A stretch of DNA of 64,000 nucleotides from Candidatus Neoehrlichia procyonis str. RAC413 (GTDB lineage: Bacteria > Pseudomonadota > Alphaproteobacteria > Rickettsiales > Anaplasmataceae), in assembly GCF_000964795.1 (NCBI RefSeq), contig NZ_LANX01000001.1, positions 744,001 through 808,000 of the forward strand. Reading direction: 5' to 3'. The position numbers and the translations under genes are program-made. This document shows, piece after piece, positions 41,226 through 50,785 of the stretch; the first letter of the stretch is position 1, and each line of letters begins with the position of its first letter. The notes beneath the pieces are model-generated. The model was not told where the DNA came from. It ran no database searches and worked only from the letters and a program-made list of their open reading frames with translations.

Positions 41226-41894
41226 ATGTCTATAGAAACCTCTAAAAATAATGCAGACACTAATGATACTACTCGTAATGAGAACACTCACAGTGATACC
41301 ATTAACAATACGCAAGTATCTAAAAATGATGAAATACATAATAATAAACCCGCTCAAGGCCATCTAAAAGATCATAAAGAAACTAAAAAATTCACAGCAA
41401 GTATCAACAAAAAGCCTAATAAAGTATATGAAGAAAGTTTAGCAGAATTAGAACAATTAAAATCTCAATTAGAGCATGTAAAATCTCAGTTTCATCTTGC
41501 AGTTGCAGATAAGGAAAATATAAAACGTCTTATGAAGCAAAATATTGATGATGCAGTTGATCGTGCAATGTCTAATTTTACACGTGAAATCTTAATATCC
41601 TGTGACAACCTTGAAACCGCTATGCAAAACTTAAAAGAAGGCGATAGCATTCATGAAGGTATTTCTATGACATGGAAGGAATTAATCAATACTTTAGAGC
41701 GTCATGATATAAAGAGAATATATCCCTTAGGAGAAAAGTTCAACCCTCAATTTCATAAAGCTATATCACAAATAGTAAATGATGATACCCCTCCTGGCAC
41801 TATTGTACAGGTCATACAAGCTGGGTATACTCTTAAAGCAAAATTAGTACGTCCAGCATCAGTAATCATTTCAAGAGCTAGTCAAGAGGAATAA
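41226..41894 (+). CDS. grpE: Nucleotide exchange factor GrpE
   Basis: A 222-residue GrpE, exchange factor for DnaK. The N-terminal 75 residues are polar and low-complexity. A long coiled-coil helix follows (ESLAELEQLKSQLEHVKSQFHLAVADKENIKRLMKQ) and then the beta domain with GISMTWKELINTLERHDIKRIYPLGEKFNPQFHKAI and VIQAGYTLKAKLVRPASVIIS, all family signatures. I prefer the ATG at 41226 (MSIETSK); an in-frame start 63 bases upstream would add an odd hydrophobic leader. trpS begins 2 bases after the stop, implying a coupled pair. Confidence 0.95.
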   Translation: MSIETSKNNADTNDTTRNENTHSDTINNTQVSKNDEIHNNKPAQGHLKDHKETKKFTASINKKPNKVYEESLAELEQLKSQLEHVKSQFHLAVADKENIKRLMKQNIDDAVDRAMSNFTREILISCDNLETAMQNLKEGDSIHEGISMTWKELINTLERHDIKRIYPLGEKFNPQFHKAISQIVNDDTPPGTIVQVIQAGYTLKAKLVRPASVIISRASQEE

Positions 41895-41896
41895 TT

Positions 41897-42889
41897 GTGA
41901 GTTTACCCATAGCTCTATCAGGTATACAGCCAAGTGGTAATGTTCATTTAGGTAATTATTTAGGTGCAATACATAATTGGGTACAAATACAAAATTCTTA
42001 TTCTTGCTTTTTCTGTATAGCTGACTTGCATGCAATAACATCAAAAAAATATGCAAGTGAAAATCTTTTATCTAATAACATGAAACTTCTTGCTACATAT
42101 CTAGCATGTGGCATAAATCCCAATAATGCAATAATTTTTGTCCAATCTTGCGTATCTGAACATACAGAATTATGTTGGTTACTAAGTTGCATAACACCTC
42201 TTGGATGGCTTAATAGAATGACTCAATTCAAAGACAAAAGGCAAAATGTAAGTTCTCTAGGATTATACAGTTATCCAGTGTTAATGGCCGCTGATATTTT
42301 ATTATACAAAACAAATTTCGTACCTGTAGGCAATGATCAACAACAACATTTAGAATTAGCAAAAACTATTGCAAAAGCGTTTAATGCTCTATACGATATA
42401 GAGTATTTTCAAATACCGTTACCTATAATTCATAGTAACACAGCAAGAATTATGAGTCTGAGAAACGGTTTAAAAAAAATGAGCAAATCTGAAGTATCTG
42501 ATTATTCTCGTATTAACCTTGATGATGAAGATGATATAATATTACGTAAAATCACAAAGGCCATCACTGATTCTACGTTAGGATTTGAATTTCACACTTT
42601 ACAAAGTAGACCAGAAATCAATAACTTAATTAATATATATTCAATTTTAACTAATACATCAAAAGAAAAACTTTGCAGTACAATTAGCAATTATAGTACA
42701 AAACAATTTAAAAACTTATTATCAGACTTACTAATTCATACAATTAGCCCTATCAGAAAAAAAATTAAAGAGTTGCTTAATGAAACATCTTATCTTAAAA
42801 TAATATTAAATAATGGAAATGAGCAAGCAAAATCCATTGCACACACACATATGAAAGAAATTAAGCATATCATTGGCCTCTTTACATAA
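41897..42889 (+). CDS. trpS: Tryptophanyl-tRNA synthetase
   Basis: A 330-residue class I synthetase charging tRNA-Trp. The HIGH-equivalent is PSGNVHLGNYLGA, the KMSKS is in GLKKMSKSE, and VGNDQQQHLELAKTIAKAFN and YPVLMAADILLYK are family signatures. The start is GTG with AGGA 6 bases upstream, inside the end of grpE, supporting translational coupling. Length matches bacterial TrpRS. Confidence 0.96.
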   Translation: MSLPIALSGIQPSGNVHLGNYLGAIHNWVQIQNSYSCFFCIADLHAITSKKYASENLLSNNMKLLATYLACGINPNNAIIFVQSCVSEHTELCWLLSCITPLGWLNRMTQFKDKRQNVSSLGLYSYPVLMAADILLYKTNFVPVGNDQQQHLELAKTIAKAFNALYDIEYFQIPLPIIHSNTARIMSLRNGLKKMSKSEVSDYSRINLDDEDDIILRKITKAITDSTLGFEFHTLQSRPEINNLINIYSILTNTSKEKLCSTISNYSTKQFKNLLSDLLIHTISPIRKKIKELLNETSYLKIILNNGNEQAKSIAHTHMKEIKHIIGLFT

Positions 42890-43366
42890 AATTGGATACA
42901 TTTGTACTATACTTTAAGTAAAAATCATAACCTAGTGCATCAGTTACATAATGTATAGACATATCTTGCTTGATATAAGCCGTTACAGCAATACTAAATA
43001 CTTCTAGTAATTACGTTACAATCATTATACAAACTTAACATCAAATAAAATAACCATAAATCACTTAGTAATGCCTATACTTATTGCATTTAATAAAAGT
43101 TACATATACATCAACAGCACGTCTCTACAAAACACTGAACAATAATTGACATCACACACAAAAAAACTAACATATTTTTTTAGAAGCTATAACGCCATAC
43201 AAAATTATATTATTTTACCAAACGCTTAAGTTTATAAATAGTGTATACTATACTAAATACACCTATGTAATAACATTATATTTCACATCACAATAGAAAT
43301 GGTAACAGACCGTTAATTCTTAATGCAAATAAATATAAAAACAATTGCAAAGTTAGATACCATATT

Positions 43367-43376
43367 CCCCCCCCCC
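43367..43376. repeat. Intergenic C10 homopolymer
   Basis: Ten consecutive C in a region otherwise nearly free of C/G runs, between convergent trpS and murC. Confidence 0.85.
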
Positions 43377-43568
43377 TATATTTATCACGATTTGTTCTAC
43401 ATGTTGAAAAATTACTACTAATTCTCAAACTTGAACTATATGTTTTCTTTTCACAACTAAAATATATATAATCAAAAAATCTTATTATTTTTTACACCAA
43501 TCCTTTATATATATTCTAATAAAATCGATTTCAAAATAATAAACAATCAAACATATACTACGTAAAAT

Positions 43569-43588
43569 ATTAAAAAGCCTGCAAGGCT
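43569..43588 (-). terminator. Terminator-like hairpin, minus strand
   Basis: On the minus strand AGCCT, loop TGC, AGGCT, then TTTTTAAT. Short but with a proper T run. It lies 550 bases past murC, so it might end a long murC transcript or an unseen small RNA. Confidence 0.4.
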
Positions 43589-44136
43589 ATAAAAAAATAC
43601 GTGTAAAAACTACAAATAATTATAGCGATATGGTAATATTATTCTTATGGGTTCTATATAACTGTATGATTCTATATATAAACATTAAAAATGTTACCCT
43701 TTTCATAATGACATAAGTTTAATTACACTTAATATTTATTCTTTGTAGCTTCTTTTGTAATTTCATCAATACAGCATTGTATTAGTACGTATTACCTATT
43801 AGCACAATTAAAAAGACCAAAACAAAAGAACATTATACACGCTTATTATTTATAACCAAAGTTCACACTTAAATATAATTCGCTGTTATGCCATATAACC
43901 TTTATACCATAAAAGCAATTTTATATTTTTCCTCTATTCAAAGTAAATACACTTTTTAAAGACAAAAAGCTTTTAACTCTTACACTACACCATAAAAAAC
44001 ATTTATGATATAACCTACATAGCATTGTAATAAATCTACTGTACAAAATTTATTTATAATAACAAGAAACTTGCTCACATCATCCTATAGGACTAAATAA
44101 CAACTTCACATATCAAATATTAAACAAATTATACGT

Positions 44137-45534
44137 TTAAGTATAAAAAACTTTCAACTTTTGTATAACATTATAAAAAATATTTGTAATATTACCTGCA
44201 CCCATAGAAATAACTACATCACCTGCCTGAGTAATAACACTTAACATTTCTGCTATTGCATCAGAAGTGTCGATAAGCACAATATTATAAAATCCCTGCT
44301 CTTTTGTCACTCTTACCAAATCGCTACTGCTACAATGTAATATTTCCTCTTCACCTGCTGAATATACATTTGTCAAAATAACATAATCAAATTTTGTAAA
44401 AACATAAACAAAGTCACTAAAAAAATATTTAACACGTGTAAACCTATGAGGTTGTATAATACCTATAACTTTTCTTTGCGCAATACAAGATGCTGATAAT
44501 AAAGAAGCTTCTATTTCAGTAGGATGATGAGCATAATCATCAATAAATTTTACGCCTTTTATCTCTTCAATCAAAGAAAATCTTCTTTTAACACCAGAAA
44601 AGCTTTCTATTCCTTTTATGACATCTTTAATTGAGATATCCAACTTTACAGCAACTGATATTGCAGCAGTAGCATTTCTAACATTATGATTACCTATAAT
44701 AGGTAATTGTATATCTGTATACAGTCCACGTTGTATACCAAAAGCTATTGTAACATCAAAAACAATAACATTACGTTCCTGTCGTATATTAGAAGCATAA
44801 ACATGATTATTCAAAGAACCCCCATAATTAACTTTGTTACAATTAATATCTTCTAACCCTTTAATGTTTATATCATCCGGCAATACAACAAATCCTGTAT
44901 TAGATACACCTTTTAAAAATTTAATAAAGGCATCCTCTATAGCATTATAATTCTCATAATAATCAATATGTTCCAAATCAACATTTGTAATAACTGCTAT
45001 TTCACATGAAGCATTGATCATCTTTCCATCAGATTCATCAATTTCAACAATTAGCCAATCTCCTTTACCAATTTTTACATTATTATTATAACTATTTGCT
45101 ATACCTCCTATTAGTACCGTAGGATCCATATTAGCACATTCAAAAATAGATGATATTAAACCTGTAGTAGTTGTTTTTCCGTGTGAACCAACAACACATA
45201 TAGAACGCTTCAAGCGCAAAAAATATAATAGTAAATCCACTCTGTGTAAAACAATTTTACAAGACAGAATAGCTGAATAAAGTTCAACATTATTATCCTG
45301 GATTGCACTAGAATAAACTACAACATGAGCATCCTTTACATAGCTATGATGATGACCAGTAAAAATAACAATACCTTTTTTTTTTAACCTTTCAGTATTG
45401 TTATTAACATTAACATCACTGCCTTGTACTATATAACCATAACCATGTACAAGCTGGGCTAAAGCGCTCATACCAATACCACCAATGCCAATAAAGTGAA
45501 ATACTGTACAAGAAGAGAAAATGTCCGAAAGCAT
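44137..45534 (-). CDS. murC: UDP-N-acetylmuramate--L-alanine ligase
   Basis: About 465 residues; adds L-Ala to UDP-MurNAc in peptidoglycan precursor synthesis. The N-terminal UDP-binding motif is VFHFIGIGGIGMSALA, the ATP loop is VVGSHGKTTTTGLIS, and EIDESDG, THVDLEH-like TNVDLEHIDYY, GNHNVRNATAA, FIDDYAHHPTEI and QPHRFTR all match Mur ligases. An in-frame ATG 7 codons earlier (45555) sits 1 base from tRNA-Ser, so the inner ATG at 45534 is preferred. Presence of murC, glmU and rodA points to at least partial peptidoglycan capacity. Confidence 0.95.
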   Translation of the reverse strand: MLSDIFSSCTVFHFIGIGGIGMSALAQLVHGYGYIVQGSDVNVNNNTERLKKKGIVIFTGHHHSYVKDAHVVVYSSAIQDNNVELYSAILSCKIVLHRVDLLLYFLRLKRSICVVGSHGKTTTTGLISSIFECANMDPTVLIGGIANSYNNNVKIGKGDWLIVEIDESDGKMINASCEIAVITNVDLEHIDYYENYNAIEDAFIKFLKGVSNTGFVVLPDDINIKGLEDINCNKVNYGGSLNNHVYASNIRQERNVIVFDVTIAFGIQRGLYTDIQLPIIGNHNVRNATAAISVAVKLDISIKDVIKGIESFSGVKRRFSLIEEIKGVKFIDDYAHHPTEIEASLLSASCIAQRKVIGIIQPHRFTRVKYFFSDFVYVFTKFDYVILTNVYSAGEEEILHCSSSDLVRVTKEQGFYNIVLIDTSDAIAEMLSVITQAGDVVISMGAGNITNIFYNVIQKLKVFYT

Positions 45535-45556
45535 ATTTATCTTATAATAATACATG

Positions 45557-45644
45557 CGGACGGAGTGGGATTCGAACCCACGGTACGCTATTAACGTACG
45601 TCAGTTTTCAAGACTGGTGCCTTAAACCACTCGGCCATCCGTCC
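45557..45644 (-). tRNA. tRNA-Ser (TGA)
   Basis: An 88-nt class II tRNA with acceptor GGACGGA/TCCGTCC, anticodon TGA in AGTCTTGAAAACTG, a long variable arm (TACGTTAATAGCGTA), T arm GTGGGTTCGAATCCCAC and discriminator G. CCA is not encoded. It lies immediately upstream of murC on the same strand. Confidence 0.96.
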
Positions 45645-46215
45645 ACTTTACTTGTAACATAATCCTTAAAAATACGCAATATACTTCTCAGTGTTATTTT
45701 ACTTATAAAATTTACTTACCTAACTTCACGTTACAGTCTCAATATTTGGATAGCTCTATAGTAAAAACAGATAAAACATCAATATACTGCCGATAACTCA
45801 TAAAATTACTTGCTATTATTCCCTAAATTTCACATATCAAATATTATCAATAATGTATTAAAGTTATAGAACTAAATTCTACACTCATTTACTTTTATTG
45901 ACTCTTCCTGAGGCACAAGAAACACTAATTTATGAATTATTGTACTATTCTGATATAATTGTGTGAAGAAATAAGAATTATAATAGCTCTCATTTCAAAT
46001 ACTCACATAAACATAAAATGCCGTAAGCTAAGTGGATTAATTTATTACCTATATCAAAAAAAATTATATTTTATGCTATATTACATATGCTATATTACAA
46101 ATGAAATTCATTAACTATAACAATATTATAGCACATCTAAAGCTCTAAAAAATCATTAATACAAACATGACTAAAATTGCCATAGCCATTAGTTTCTGCA
46201 TATTTTGTAAAAATA
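45645..46215. other. Intergenic, divergent, before the small-paralogue array
   Basis: About 0.57 kb. No feature except the promoter at its right end, listed separately. Confidence 0.4.
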
Positions 46216-46244
46216 TTGACTTTTACACACAACTTCCCTATAAT
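46216..46244 (+). promoter_or_regulatory. Strong sigma-70 promoter of the first array gene
   Basis: TTGACT (46216-46221), exact 17-base spacer, perfect TATAAT (46239-46244), 30 bases before the ATG at 46275. Best promoter match in the window. Confidence 0.75.
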
Positions 46245-46274
46245 ACTAAGAGTGTATAAAATAGAGTTACCTAT

Positions 46275-46646
46275 ATGACCAATCTTAAAGTAAGTATGAT
46301 GTATGTTAAATTAGAAAGTCTTCAACTAAATAAAAATCACGTTGTTATTTCCAGTGACAGCATTGTTATCGAATACAATGAACATCTCCATCATTTACTA
46401 ATAAAAAAAAATAATTATTTACAGCATTTTAACAATGTCAAGATTGAACAATTAGATATAGGTTTCCATAATCAACAACTATATGCTAGTTTCCATATGG
46501 AAGGTTATAAAGCTAAAAATGTTAATAACATTATTAAACCATTTAGGTCACAAGCTTGCAATTTATATGCAAGCCAAAAACTGTATAATGTAAGATGTGA
46601 TCAGTTGAATCCACATGGTTTTACAGCACATACACACAGCTACTAA
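46275..46646 (+). CDS. Small TRP36/47-like domain protein, branch A, member 1
   Basis: A 123-residue protein formed by one copy of a beta-rich domain shared with the next two genes. The head is MTNLKVSMMYVKLESLQL, followed by VVISSDSIVIEY, LLIKKNNYLQHFNNVKIEQL, a LYASFHM strand, VNNIIKPFRSQACNLY and a tail NVRCDQLNPHGF. It lacks a signal peptide and tandem repeats. The order (strand, TSG/SSD turn, strand, NVK.xxL, ASF strand) matches what I remember of the TRP47/TRP36 N-terminal domain. Function is unknown; a secreted host-interaction role is inferred from relatives. It is driven by its own promoter. Confidence 0.7.
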   Translation: MTNLKVSMMYVKLESLQLNKNHVVISSDSIVIEYNEHLHHLLIKKNNYLQHFNNVKIEQLDIGFHNQQLYASFHMEGYKAKNVNNIIKPFRSQACNLYASQKLYNVRCDQLNPHGFTAHTHSY

Positions 46647-47320
46647 GCAGTTCTTAAAGTTACTTATAATTAATTATAACATATATGTTCGTACATATCA
46701 CAAGTTAGTGTAATATTGCTGCCATACATTCATAACAACATATATTCTAGGCAATGCACTATTATAATCAGGTTTCATGATTAAAAATTGAACAATTAAG
46801 TAGCTATATCATATAAATAATTACTTGTGCATAACTTTCTCCATATAAGTTTTAATCTAATTTGAGAATTCATAACCATAATACTCTATGTTAACAAATA
46901 GTAGCAGAAGTAATATAGACAAGCTCTTTCTTATCATAGTTATTACTAAAAATCTATATCCTAATAGCGTTTTGATAGTAGTTAATTAATAACACCATAA
47001 ACTATATGAAAAAAGGCTATTATCACAAACTAATTAAGCAGCTACACATACTAAATTATTCAATGATAAATCTTATTTCCTAATAAAAGTATACTTTTTT
47101 ATATTTATTATGTAGTATATAACTTACCATAAAATTCAGTTTTCAATAAAAATTACTGATATGATAGATTTAGCATAAAATATATTAATTTTTTAATCAC
47201 ACAACTGTTATGCCATGATTTATACTTTAAAATTGAAATAAAGTAGATAATAAACTTTACATATGGAAAATATATTATTAAGATATATCATAAATTTTAT
47301 TTTTAAAAATGGTCATTTAT
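46647..47320. other. Spacer between array members 1 and 2
   Basis: About 0.67 kb; no terminator hairpin of the GCTACGG type and no coding remnant recognised. Confidence 0.4.
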
Positions 47321-48310
47321 ATGATAGATCTTATATTTAACATGCAACGTGTTGACTTACGTAACATTTGTACTGATAAAAATATTTCTATTGCCAATGA
47401 CAATATAACTGTGCAATTTAATGCAGATAATAAAACTTTAGCAACAACAACCAATAACTTTTCCTGGTATTTTAAAAATGTTAAAGCTGAACAATTAATT
47501 CAGAACCTCGATAACGTAAATATTAATTTTTACATACAAAACTACAACCATAAATTGCTTAATAATATTATAAAAGAGTGCCAGTCAGATAATCATAATA
47601 TTTACGTGAACTATCGTAATGTAAATACTAAACAATTAAGTCACAATTCTTTAACTACTAATACCCAAGATCTTATAGTAAACATGCAACATGTTTCAAA
47701 TTTTATTGTCACTAGTTCGCAGGTTATTATTAGCAATAAAGAGATCAAAATTTTACTTGATAAATACGTCAATAATTTAGTAATAAAACAAAATAATGTT
47801 TATACATATTTTCGCCATGCCAATATTAAACAAATAAGCAAGAGCCTTGATAACATAAACGTTAGTTTTCATATACAAAAATCTACAGCTCAAAACATTT
47901 ATAATGTAACCAAAAAATTTGAATCACACGATTGCAATATATATGTAAGTAACTATAATTCAAATACTAAAAAATTAAGCTGCAATTCACTGGTTAACAC
48001 AGAAAGTATTGCTAAGCAATCAAATTATAGATTACTAGATGATGCAGCAAATCTCAAACAACCAAGCGTTAGTTCTTTGAACAATGTAACAAGTTTAAAT
48101 TATAGTTTTCTAGATGATGCAGAAAATCTTAAACAACCAAGCACTAGTTCTTTAAATAATGTAACAAGTATTGATGCTCAACAATTAAATTACAGTTTTC
48201 TAGATGATGCAGCAAGTCTTAAACAACCAAGCACTCATTCATTAGCTGATATAAGTATTGAACAATTAAATCTCCGTGCTTTCAAAAAACCATCATTGGC
48301 TAATATCTAA
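47321..48310 (+). CDS. Double-domain TRP36/47-like protein with C-terminal tandem repeats, branch A, member 2
   Basis: A 329-residue protein with two tandem copies of the branch A domain (about residues 1-110 and 114-234). Each ends in a CNIY/HNIY-V strand and an NTK(Q/K)LS link. Then come 2.7 tandem repeats starting at residues 235, 260 and 290 with the core NYSFLDDA..LKQPSTSSLNNVTS. The first two domains resemble member 1 (LVIKQNNVYTYFRHANIKQI; NINVSFHIQK). Domain plus acidic Ser-rich repeats is the architecture of TRP36/TRP47. I prefer the ATG at 47321 (MIDLIFNM, like MIDFTVHM of member 3) over the one 12 bases earlier. No signal peptide. Confidence 0.75.
   Translation: MIDLIFNMQRVDLRNICTDKNISIANDNITVQFNADNKTLATTTNNFSWYFKNVKAEQLIQNLDNVNINFYIQNYNHKLLNNIIKECQSDNHNIYVNYRNVNTKQLSHNSLTTNTQDLIVNMQHVSNFIVTSSQVIISNKEIKILLDKYVNNLVIKQNNVYTYFRHANIKQISKSLDNINVSFHIQKSTAQNIYNVTKKFESHDCNIYVSNYNSNTKKLSCNSLVNTESIAKQSNYRLLDDAANLKQPSVSSLNNVTSLNYSFLDDAENLKQPSTSSLNNVTSIDAQQLNYSFLDDAASLKQPSTHSLADISIEQLNLRAFKKPSLANI
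48023..48255 (+). repeat. In-frame imperfect tandem repeats (75 and 90 bp units)
   Basis: Copies start at 48023, 48098 and 48188. The second unit has a 15-base insertion (encoding IDAQQ). The third runs into the unique C terminus. Confidence 0.85.
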
Positions 48311-49073
48311 CCATATTAAGAAACACATTATACTGTATCATATAAAGTTCTTAGTTGAGTATCAATCTTAAGTTGTTAATATTAATTACGTCTTATAATA
48401 AGAATTTACGCTTTCATATTAAATATCTGTTAATCCGCATAAAAATAAATATAAATAATTATATTTGCTCCACTTCTTTATTTATTTCAGTAGTTATTCA
48501 AGCAATTTGTCAAGATTTAATCATTAGTAGCGTTATATAATATTAATAATAATGATTACACTAATATAATCCATTATCTCAAAAGGATTATGACTTTAAC
48601 ACAAACCTAATGAAACTTAACTTTTATATATTAATGATTTATAACAACATAGTTTCTAAGGTACTCACATAATAAACCCTAAAGTATATAAATAATGTTA
48701 TAATGTTAATTATAATATCAGAAACTTATGGGTATGCAATCACTATTGCTAATATTATACTAGCAAAATCTAATCGCAATGCATGATAAAAAATAATCAT
48801 CATTTATTATATTTGGCAATACATACGCTAATCAATTAAATTTTATTTCTAAAAATTTACATACTAGTCTTACGTACCATACTTTTATACTTCTGGTATT
48901 ACTAGTGACAACCCTATATAGGAAGGAAATTACACAGTGTATGTAGTTGGCAATAATAAACACTATTAACATAATCAAAAAATTATGATGATTTTTTTTT
49001 CGAGCTATAAAAAATTTTATTAAAATATATTAATAATATAAACATATTATCTAAAAATTTAGCTTGTTTACAT
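48311..49073. other. Spacer between array members 2 and 3
   Basis: About 0.76 kb. A TTG-initiated 61-codon frame at 48355 was not accepted. No remnant recognised. Confidence 0.4.
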
Positions 49074-49102
49074 ACACTTAATAACATATAATTATCTATA
49101 AT
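49074..49102 (+). promoter_or_regulatory. Promoter of array member 3
   Basis: TTGTTT (49074-49079), 17-base spacer, perfect TATAAT (49097-49102), 21 bases before the ATG at 49124. Confidence 0.6.
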
Positions 49103-49123
49103 TAGTTTTCTAAGGTTGCATAC

Positions 49124-49480
49124 ATGATTGATTTTACAGTACATATGAATGATGTTGACTTAAGTAATTTTCACGTTAGTGAAGATGGCTTTACTGTCAC
49201 TAGCGGAAACACTACCATTGAATCTCATAAACATTCATCTAGAGGTGATGCACCTGACTATAATATGTTAACAATAAAAAGTATTTCAGCTGGTAGCGGT
49301 TATGAGAACTATTTTGCAGATTTTTACAACGTAAAAATTAACCTAATGCAATTAGATTTTAATAGCTACAATAAACAAATAGACATTAGCTTTTCTGTTC
49401 CAGATGCTACAGATATAGAAATTGATAATGTTATTAACACATTCACATCACAAGATTTTACAATACATGTAAATAAGTAA
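49124..49480 (+). CDS. Small TRP36/47-like domain protein, branch A, member 3
   Basis: A 118-residue single-domain protein and the closest of the array to the TRP47/TRP36 N-terminal domain as I remember it. MIDFTVHMNDVDLSNF and GFTVTSGNTTIES parallel the family's ...INDIDFSN and FVVTSGDMQV; YFADFYNVKINLMQLDF parallels ISDFxxVxAENFVFD; IDNVINTFTSQDFTIHVNK closes the domain. AAGG lies 8 bases before the ATG, and a good promoter precedes it. No repeats, signal peptide or Cys. A truncated TRP or an ancestral single-domain form are both possible. Confidence 0.75.
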   Translation: MIDFTVHMNDVDLSNFHVSEDGFTVTSGNTTIESHKHSSRGDAPDYNMLTIKSISAGSGYENYFADFYNVKINLMQLDFNSYNKQIDISFSVPDATDIEIDNVINTFTSQDFTIHVNK

Positions 49481-50288
49481 TATATCTGCAGAGGCATATT
49501 GATTAACATTTAATGACTTTAATTAGTACTGTACACCTATAAAAAACAACTTTTTGCTATTACTAAAGTAATAGCATTAAGAAATGTTACCGTATTATTA
49601 TTTAATGAATAAGTTATTATAACATTTTTTTACACTCACTTATTGTACTATAGAATTAAACATAGTTAGTTAGAAAGCTTGTGGTGATAGTGAAGAACTA
49701 AATTATAGATATCTATGCAAAGTACAGTTGTTGCAACATTTACAACAAAAGCAATAGGTTAGCAATTTTACTTCACTAAAAAACTTGATATATATTAAGT
49801 ACTATAAATTAGGACAATAACATACTAAAACAAACTCTTGTATGAACATATTGTACATATAAATATAGAATTATCTCTTGATTTTTCTACTACTTTCGTA
49901 AAATCAAATCTAACATAATATCACTTCTTCTAGTCAGCATAATAACCCTACTTACTTACTACTATACAGAAAATAGCCAACTACATTGCAAACACTAATG
50001 TTTTTATGCTACATGCTTAAGAAATAACATAAGCATATATATTTTAACGCTCATATAAATCAAAACATTGATAAAAAAATACTGAATTAAGCAATTTGAA
50101 ATTAAATAAGTGTGTAATTATAAATTCAAACAATAACTTTCACATCTCATTTTATAATAATAACACCATATGGTATATAGAGCTTTTGTATCCTGTTTTC
50201 TAGCATTTCATTCCATACTTATAGCATATCTTTATTGAAATTTAAGATTTATTCTTTATACCTTCATCTTTTAAATAAAAGGTATGGT
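49481..50288. other. Spacer between array members 3 and 4
   Basis: About 0.8 kb. It contains a perfect inverted repeat TGCTATTAC/GTAATAGCA at 49555-49576 without a following T run. No coding remnant recognised. Confidence 0.4.
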
Positions 50289-50714
50289 ATGATTGATTCA
50301 CAATCTCTATTTCACAATTCTCCTGACAACTCTCAAGATACAGATATTTCAATAAATTACCTATATGTTGGCATGCACATGCAAAATATTAATTATGCTA
50401 ATATTGAAAATAACAATTTAAAAGTTAACAGCGAAAATGCAAACATTGAATTCAATAACATGTATGATGACAAAAATTCAAATATTAATGTTGAAATGAA
50501 TAATCACACATTAACTATAAAAGATGCAAATGTTATAAGCAGCAAAATAGATGTAAGCAATAAATATTATAATGCTGAATTCTTAGTAAAACCACAAGAT
50601 TTACAGTATGATAGATCACATTTTACCACAAACATACAACAACTAGATCATGGTTCATACATAACAGTCACAGCTATGAACGTTTTTCCATTTCAACAGC
50701 CACCAATTAATTAA
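50289..50714 (+). CDS. Small paralogous protein, branch B, member 4
   Basis: A 141-residue protein. A short polar head (MIDSQSLFHNSPDN) leads into INYLYVGMHMQNINYANIENNNLKVNSENANIEFNN, then the shared NNHTLTIKDANVISSKIDVSNKYYNAEF core and a FTTNI...GSYITVTAM end. It is clearly related to the genes at 52144, 53259 and 54746, and more distantly to branch A. AAAAGG lies 6 bases before this ATG, which decides the start over an upstream TTG. No signal peptide. Followed by a strong GCTACGG hairpin. Confidence 0.75.
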   Translation: MIDSQSLFHNSPDNSQDTDISINYLYVGMHMQNINYANIENNNLKVNSENANIEFNNMYDDKNSNINVEMNNHTLTIKDANVISSKIDVSNKYYNAEFLVKPQDLQYDRSHFTTNIQQLDHGSYITVTAMNVFPFQQPPIN

Positions 50715-50750
50715 TGTATTCAATGTAAAAATGATACAATAATTAAAATA

Positions 50751-50785
50751 GCTACGGGACCAAACCCGTAGCTTATTTTATTCTT
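50751..50785 (+). terminator. GCTACGG-type terminator 1
   Basis: AGCTACGGG (50751-50759), 6-base loop, CCCGTAGCT (50766-50774), then TATTTTATTC. A perfect 9-bp stem. Confidence 0.85.

Larger units (their letters stand above)
42890..44136. other. Long convergent intergenic region
   Basis: About 1.25 kb between convergent trpS and murC. It holds a C10 tract and a terminator-like hairpin (both listed) but no coding remnant I can identify. Confidence 0.45.

Noticed and set aside
48355-48540. 61-codon plus-strand frame within the array
   Set aside because: TTG start, Ile/Leu/Asn-rich translation of AT-rich DNA, no similarity to the paralogues and no ribosome-binding site.
49555-49576. Perfect inverted repeat after array member 3 as a terminator
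   Set aside because: No T run on either strand downstream; kept only as a structure in the spacer entry.
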